From Streptomyces sp. NBC_00691 (GTDB taxonomy: Bacteria; Actinomycetota; Actinomycetes; Streptomycetales; Streptomycetaceae), in the NCBI RefSeq assembly GCF_036226665.1, contig NZ_CP109007.1, positions 7,254,001 to 7,318,000 on the forward strand: a stretch of DNA of 64,000 bases, given 5' to 3'. Shown one piece after another: positions 61,604-64,000 of the stretch. The position numbers and the translations under genes were made by a program. The notes below the pieces were generated by a model. The model was not told the origin of the DNA, made no database searches, and saw only the letters and a program-made list of their open reading frames with translations. Position 1 is the stretch's first letter; each line of letters opens with the position of its first letter.

Positions 61604-62950
61604 GTGAGCAGCGAGCTACTGGCACCGCTGGACCTGGCCTTCTGGCACCTGGAATCGACCGCGCACCCCCTGCACCTCGGGGCGCTCGCGCATTTCGGCC
61701 CCGCCCCCACCGGCAGCGGCCAGGAGCCGCCGGACGTCCTCGGCCTGCTCGCCCGCCGCGCCGCCGCCGTCCCCCGGCTCCGGATGCGGGTCCGTGACGT
61801 CCTGCTCCCCGTGGGCGGCGCCGCGTGGAGCACCGACCCGGACTTCGACGTACACCGGCACGTCCACGAGGTCGCCCTCCCCGGCGCCGACTTCCCCGCC
61901 GAGGCCGCCCGGCTCGCCGCAGAACTGATGGAACGGCCCGTCGCCCGCGGACTGCCGCCTTGGGAGATGTACCTCCTCAGCGGCGCGCCCGACGGTTCCT
62001 TCGCCGTCCTCGTGAAGCTCCACCACGCCCTGGCCGACGGCATGCGTGCCGTCGCCATCGGCGCCGGGATCTTCGACGAGATCGCCGCGGGCCGCCGCAC
62101 CGCCGGCCGCGCCCGGCCGGTGCCCCCACGCTCCTGGCTCCCCGGGCCCGGACGACTCCTCGGCATGGCCCGCGACCGGCTCGGCGACCTCGGCCGGGCC
62201 GTCGAGGTCGGCGCCTCCGTCGTCCGCGCCAGCCGCCTCGACGGACGGCCCACCGCCGCCCTCGCCGCCGAGTCCAGCGGCACCCGCCGGATCGCCACCG
62301 TCTCGCTGCCCCTGGAACGAGTCCACCGGATCCGCCGCACCACCGGCGGCACGGCCAACGACGTCCTCCTCGCCCTCGTCGCCGGGGCCCTCCGCCGCTG
62401 GTTCGACGGGCGCGGACTGCCCCTCACCGGAGCCGACCCCCGGGCGCTCGTCCCCGTCTCCCGGCGCCGTCCCGGCACCCCGCCCGGCCCCGGCAACAGC
62501 CTCTCCGGCTACCTCCTCGACCTCCCCGTCAACGAGGCCGACCCGGCGGCCAGGCTCGCCGCGGTCCGCAGCTCCATGGACCGCAACAAGGCCGCGGGCC
62601 CCCTCAGGGGCGCCGGGGCCGTCGCCCTCCTCGCCGACCAGCTCCCGCCGCTCGCCCACCGCTTCGGCGCCCCCTTCGCCTCCGGCGCCGCCCGGCTGCT
62701 CTTCGACCTCCTGGTCACCCAGGTGCCGCTGCCCCGCTCCGCGCTCTCCCTCGGCGGGGCGCCGCTGCGCGCGCTCTTCCCCATGGCACCGCTGGCCCGC
62801 GGACAGTCGCTCGCCGTCGCCATGTCCCCCTACGGCGGGCAGGTCCACATCGGCCTCGTCGCCGACGGCGAGGCCGTCCCCGACCTCGACGGCCTCGCCG
62901 ACGCCCTCACGGCCGAACTCGACCTCCTGGACCCACCGGACACCCCCTAG
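61604..62950 (+). CDS. WS/DGAT-family O-acyltransferase
   Basis: A 448-residue wax ester synthase/diacylglycerol acyltransferase-type enzyme that joins acyl-CoA to an alcohol or diacylglycerol, forming storage lipid. The active-site motif HHALADG (HHxxxDG) is intact, preceded by a typical start SSELLAPLDLAFWHLES. Later motifs include TANDVLLALVAGALRRW, LVPVSRRRPG and GNSLSGYLLDLPVNEADP. GTG 61604 with GAGGA upstream is preferred over GTG 61592. Triacylglycerol synthesis is the likely role in Streptomyces. Confidence 0.9.
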   Translation: MSSELLAPLDLAFWHLESTAHPLHLGALAHFGPAPTGSGQEPPDVLGLLARRAAAVPRLRMRVRDVLLPVGGAAWSTDPDFDVHRHVHEVALPGADFPAEAARLAAELMERPVARGLPPWEMYLLSGAPDGSFAVLVKLHHALADGMRAVAIGAGIFDEIAAGRRTAGRARPVPPRSWLPGPGRLLGMARDRLGDLGRAVEVGASVVRASRLDGRPTAALAAESSGTRRIATVSLPLERVHRIRRTTGGTANDVLLALVAGALRRWFDGRGLPLTGADPRALVPVSRRRPGTPPGPGNSLSGYLLDLPVNEADPAARLAAVRSSMDRNKAAGPLRGAGAVALLADQLPPLAHRFGAPFASGAARLLFDLLVTQVPLPRSALSLGGAPLRALFPMAPLARGQSLAVAMSPYGGQVHIGLVADGEAVPDLDGLADALTAELDLLDPPDTP

Positions 62951-62956
62951 GGGGTG
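62941..62956 (+). terminator. small palindrome at the end of the acyltransferase gene
   Basis: CACCCCCTAGGGGGTG is a perfect 16-bp palindrome that includes the TAG stop codon of the acyltransferase. It could form a short hairpin ending transcription, but it is small, so this is tentative. Confidence 0.35.
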
Positions 62957-63046
62957 TCGTGCCGGGCCTGGGGCGGACCTTCGGGCCGGGCTCGGGCCGG
63001 AGGCGTCCGGCGAGCGGCCCCGTGACCCGTGCGGCAGGGTGGAACC

Positions 63047-63919
63047 ATGCCCGAACTCCCCGAGGTGGAAGCGCTCCGCGCGTTCCTCGCCACACACCTG
63101 GTGGGCAAGGAGATCGCCCGCGTGCTGCCCGTCGCCGTCAGCGTCCTCAAGACGTACGAACCGCCCCTGAGCGCCGTCGAGGGCGCCCAGGTCACCGCGG
63201 TCGGACGGCGCGGGAAGTTCCTGGACCTCACCACCGCGGGACCCGCCGGCGAACTGCGCCTCCTGTTCCATCTCGCCCGCGCGGGCTGGCTCCGCTGGCA
63301 AGACCCGCTGCCCTCGGGACCGCCCAAGCCCGGCAAGGGCCCGCTGGCGTTGCGGACCGCGCTCACCGGCGGCGACGGCTTCGACCTCACCGAGGCGGGC
63401 ACCACCAAACGCCTCGCCGTGTACGTGGTGCGCGACCCGCGGGAGGTGCCGGGTGTCGCGCGGCTCGGACCCGACCCGCTCGCCGAGGACTTCGGCCCCG
63501 AGGAGTTCGCCGCGCTGCTCGCCGGCGAACGGCGTCAGATCAAGGGAGCCCTGCGCGACCAGAGCCTCATCGCAGGCATCGGCAACGCCTACAGCGACGA
63601 GATCCTCCACGCGGCGAAGACGTCCCCCTTCAAACCCACCCAGAACCTGACCCCGGACGAGATCGCCGCCCTCTACACGGCGATGCGGACCACCCTCCAC
63701 GAGGCCGTCGAACGCTCCCACGGCCTCGCCGCCGGCAAGCTCAAGGCCGAGAAGAAGAGCGGCCTGCGCGTCCACGGCCGCACCGGCGAACCCTGCCCCG
63801 TGTGCGGGGACACCATCCGCGAGGTCTCCTTCAGCGACTCCTCCCTCCAGTACTGCCCCACCTGCCAGACCGGCGGCAGACCGCTCGCCGACCGCCGTCT
63901 GTCCAGGCTCCTCAAGTAG
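63047..63919 (+). CDS. Fpg/Nei-family DNA glycosylase
   Basis: A 290-residue base-excision repair enzyme. The N-terminal catalytic PELPEVEAL is present, with Pro2 as nucleophile and Glu3 as in the family. The H2TH domain contains SLIAGIGNAYSDEILHAAKT, and the C-terminal zinc finger reads CPVCGDTIREVSFSDSSLQY, then CPTCQTGG (CxxC...CxxC). It removes oxidised purines or pyrimidines and nicks the abasic site; which of Fpg or Nei it is cannot be settled. ATG 63047 is right, since the second residue must be Pro. Confidence 0.9.
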   Translation: MPELPEVEALRAFLATHLVGKEIARVLPVAVSVLKTYEPPLSAVEGAQVTAVGRRGKFLDLTTAGPAGELRLLFHLARAGWLRWQDPLPSGPPKPGKGPLALRTALTGGDGFDLTEAGTTKRLAVYVVRDPREVPGVARLGPDPLAEDFGPEEFAALLAGERRQIKGALRDQSLIAGIGNAYSDEILHAAKTSPFKPTQNLTPDEIAALYTAMRTTLHEAVERSHGLAAGKLKAEKKSGLRVHGRTGEPCPVCGDTIREVSFSDSSLQYCPTCQTGGRPLADRRLSRLLK

Positions 63920-63964
63920 CCGACGCCACGGAGGCCCCCGTGGCCGCCGGTTACACTCCGCCGC

Positions 63965-64000
63965 ATGCTGCGCGTACTGGCCGTCGACGACGAGGAACCC
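63965..64000 (+). CDS. start of a two-component response regulator (cut by the window end)
   Basis: Only 12 codons are visible, reading MLRVLAVDDEEP. The LAVDDE pattern is the first strand and acidic pocket of a CheY-like receiver domain, and the form is typical of LytTR-type regulators. The rest lies beyond the window, so the output domain is unknown. Confidence 0.6.
   Translation, partial: MLRVLAVDDEEP

Noticed and set aside
58873..62496. Minus-strand open frame of 1,207 codons
   Set aside because: It runs antisense to three convincing genes (lipoprotein, SpoIIE protein, acyltransferase) and has no motifs; length alone is not evidence at this GC content.
1..64000. CRISPR array or large tandem repeats
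   Set aside because: No regularly spaced direct repeats were seen; the only internal repetition is short Pro/Lys/Ala-coding sequence in the M23 and lipoprotein genes.

Overview
The window is very GC-rich, with frequent GTG starts, tightly overlapping operons and gene families typical of actinomycetes (PanD, SpoIIE-type phosphatases with ATPase domains, Tat and lipoprotein signals, an Rpf-like muralytic protein). It is most likely a chromosomal segment of Streptomyces or a close relative. No rRNA, tRNA, CRISPR array or replication origin was seen.

The left ~47.4 kb looks like an accessory region. It opens with a tyrosine recombinase (115-1251) and carries several decayed genes: a class II aldolase and PfkB kinase pair, a zinc/quinone oxidoreductase, a truncated DUF1345 protein and an IS5-type transposase remnant near its right edge. 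An imperfect 21-bp direct repeat (18 of 21 identical) lies at 6-26 and 47419-47439. Between 3.5 and 8.4 kb a KAP-family P-loop ATPase, split by a frameshift, sits behind a motif matching the PafBC (RecA-NDp) DNA-damage promoter and a perfect 22-bp inverted repeat.

The rest of the accessory region is catabolic. From 9.7 to 18.7 kb there is a rhamnose operon (rhaI, a bifunctional rhamnulose-1-phosphate aldolase/lactaldehyde dehydrogenase, rhaB) that runs by overlapping stop and start codons into lutABC, under a divergent LacI regulator. The pathway predicted is L-rhamnose to DHAP plus L-lactate, then L-lactate to pyruvate. From 18.7 to 31.7 kb a large aromatic-degradation cluster on the minus strand encodes two FAD hydroxylases, an extradiol-type dioxygenase, gentisate dioxygenase, three FAH-family hydrolases, a cyclase-type hydrolase, an amidohydrolase, two SDRs and a CoA-transferase. 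It is bounded by a MarR gene and a divergent LysR gene, with an MFS transporter beyond. From 34.4 to 44.5 kb there is a LacI regulator, a sugar ABC importer without its own ATPase, a GH78 alpha-L-rhamnosidase and a Tat-exported GH3 glycosidase. Together these suggest a plant rhamnoside (possibly flavonoid glycoside) utilisation island: sugars removed by GH78 and GH3, rhamnose burned by Rha and Lut, aglycone rings opened by the aromatic cluster. A SpoIIE-like regulator with a degenerate phosphatase domain follows (44.8-47.1 kb).

From 47.6 kb to the end the genes look like ordinary chromosomal backbone and none shows a frameshift: panD, a GNAT protein, an Asp/Glu racemase-like protein, an Rpf/LysM/M23 cell-wall protein, a DMT transporter, an FhuF-like protein, an atypical SDR, a 56-residue conserved-looking peptide, a lipase-maturation-factor-like membrane protein, DUF1990 and YndJ-like genes behind a TetR-type palindrome, a proline-rich lipoprotein, an intact PAS/GAF/SpoIIE/HATPase protein, a WS/DGAT acyltransferase, an Fpg/Nei DNA glycosylase and the start of a response regulator.
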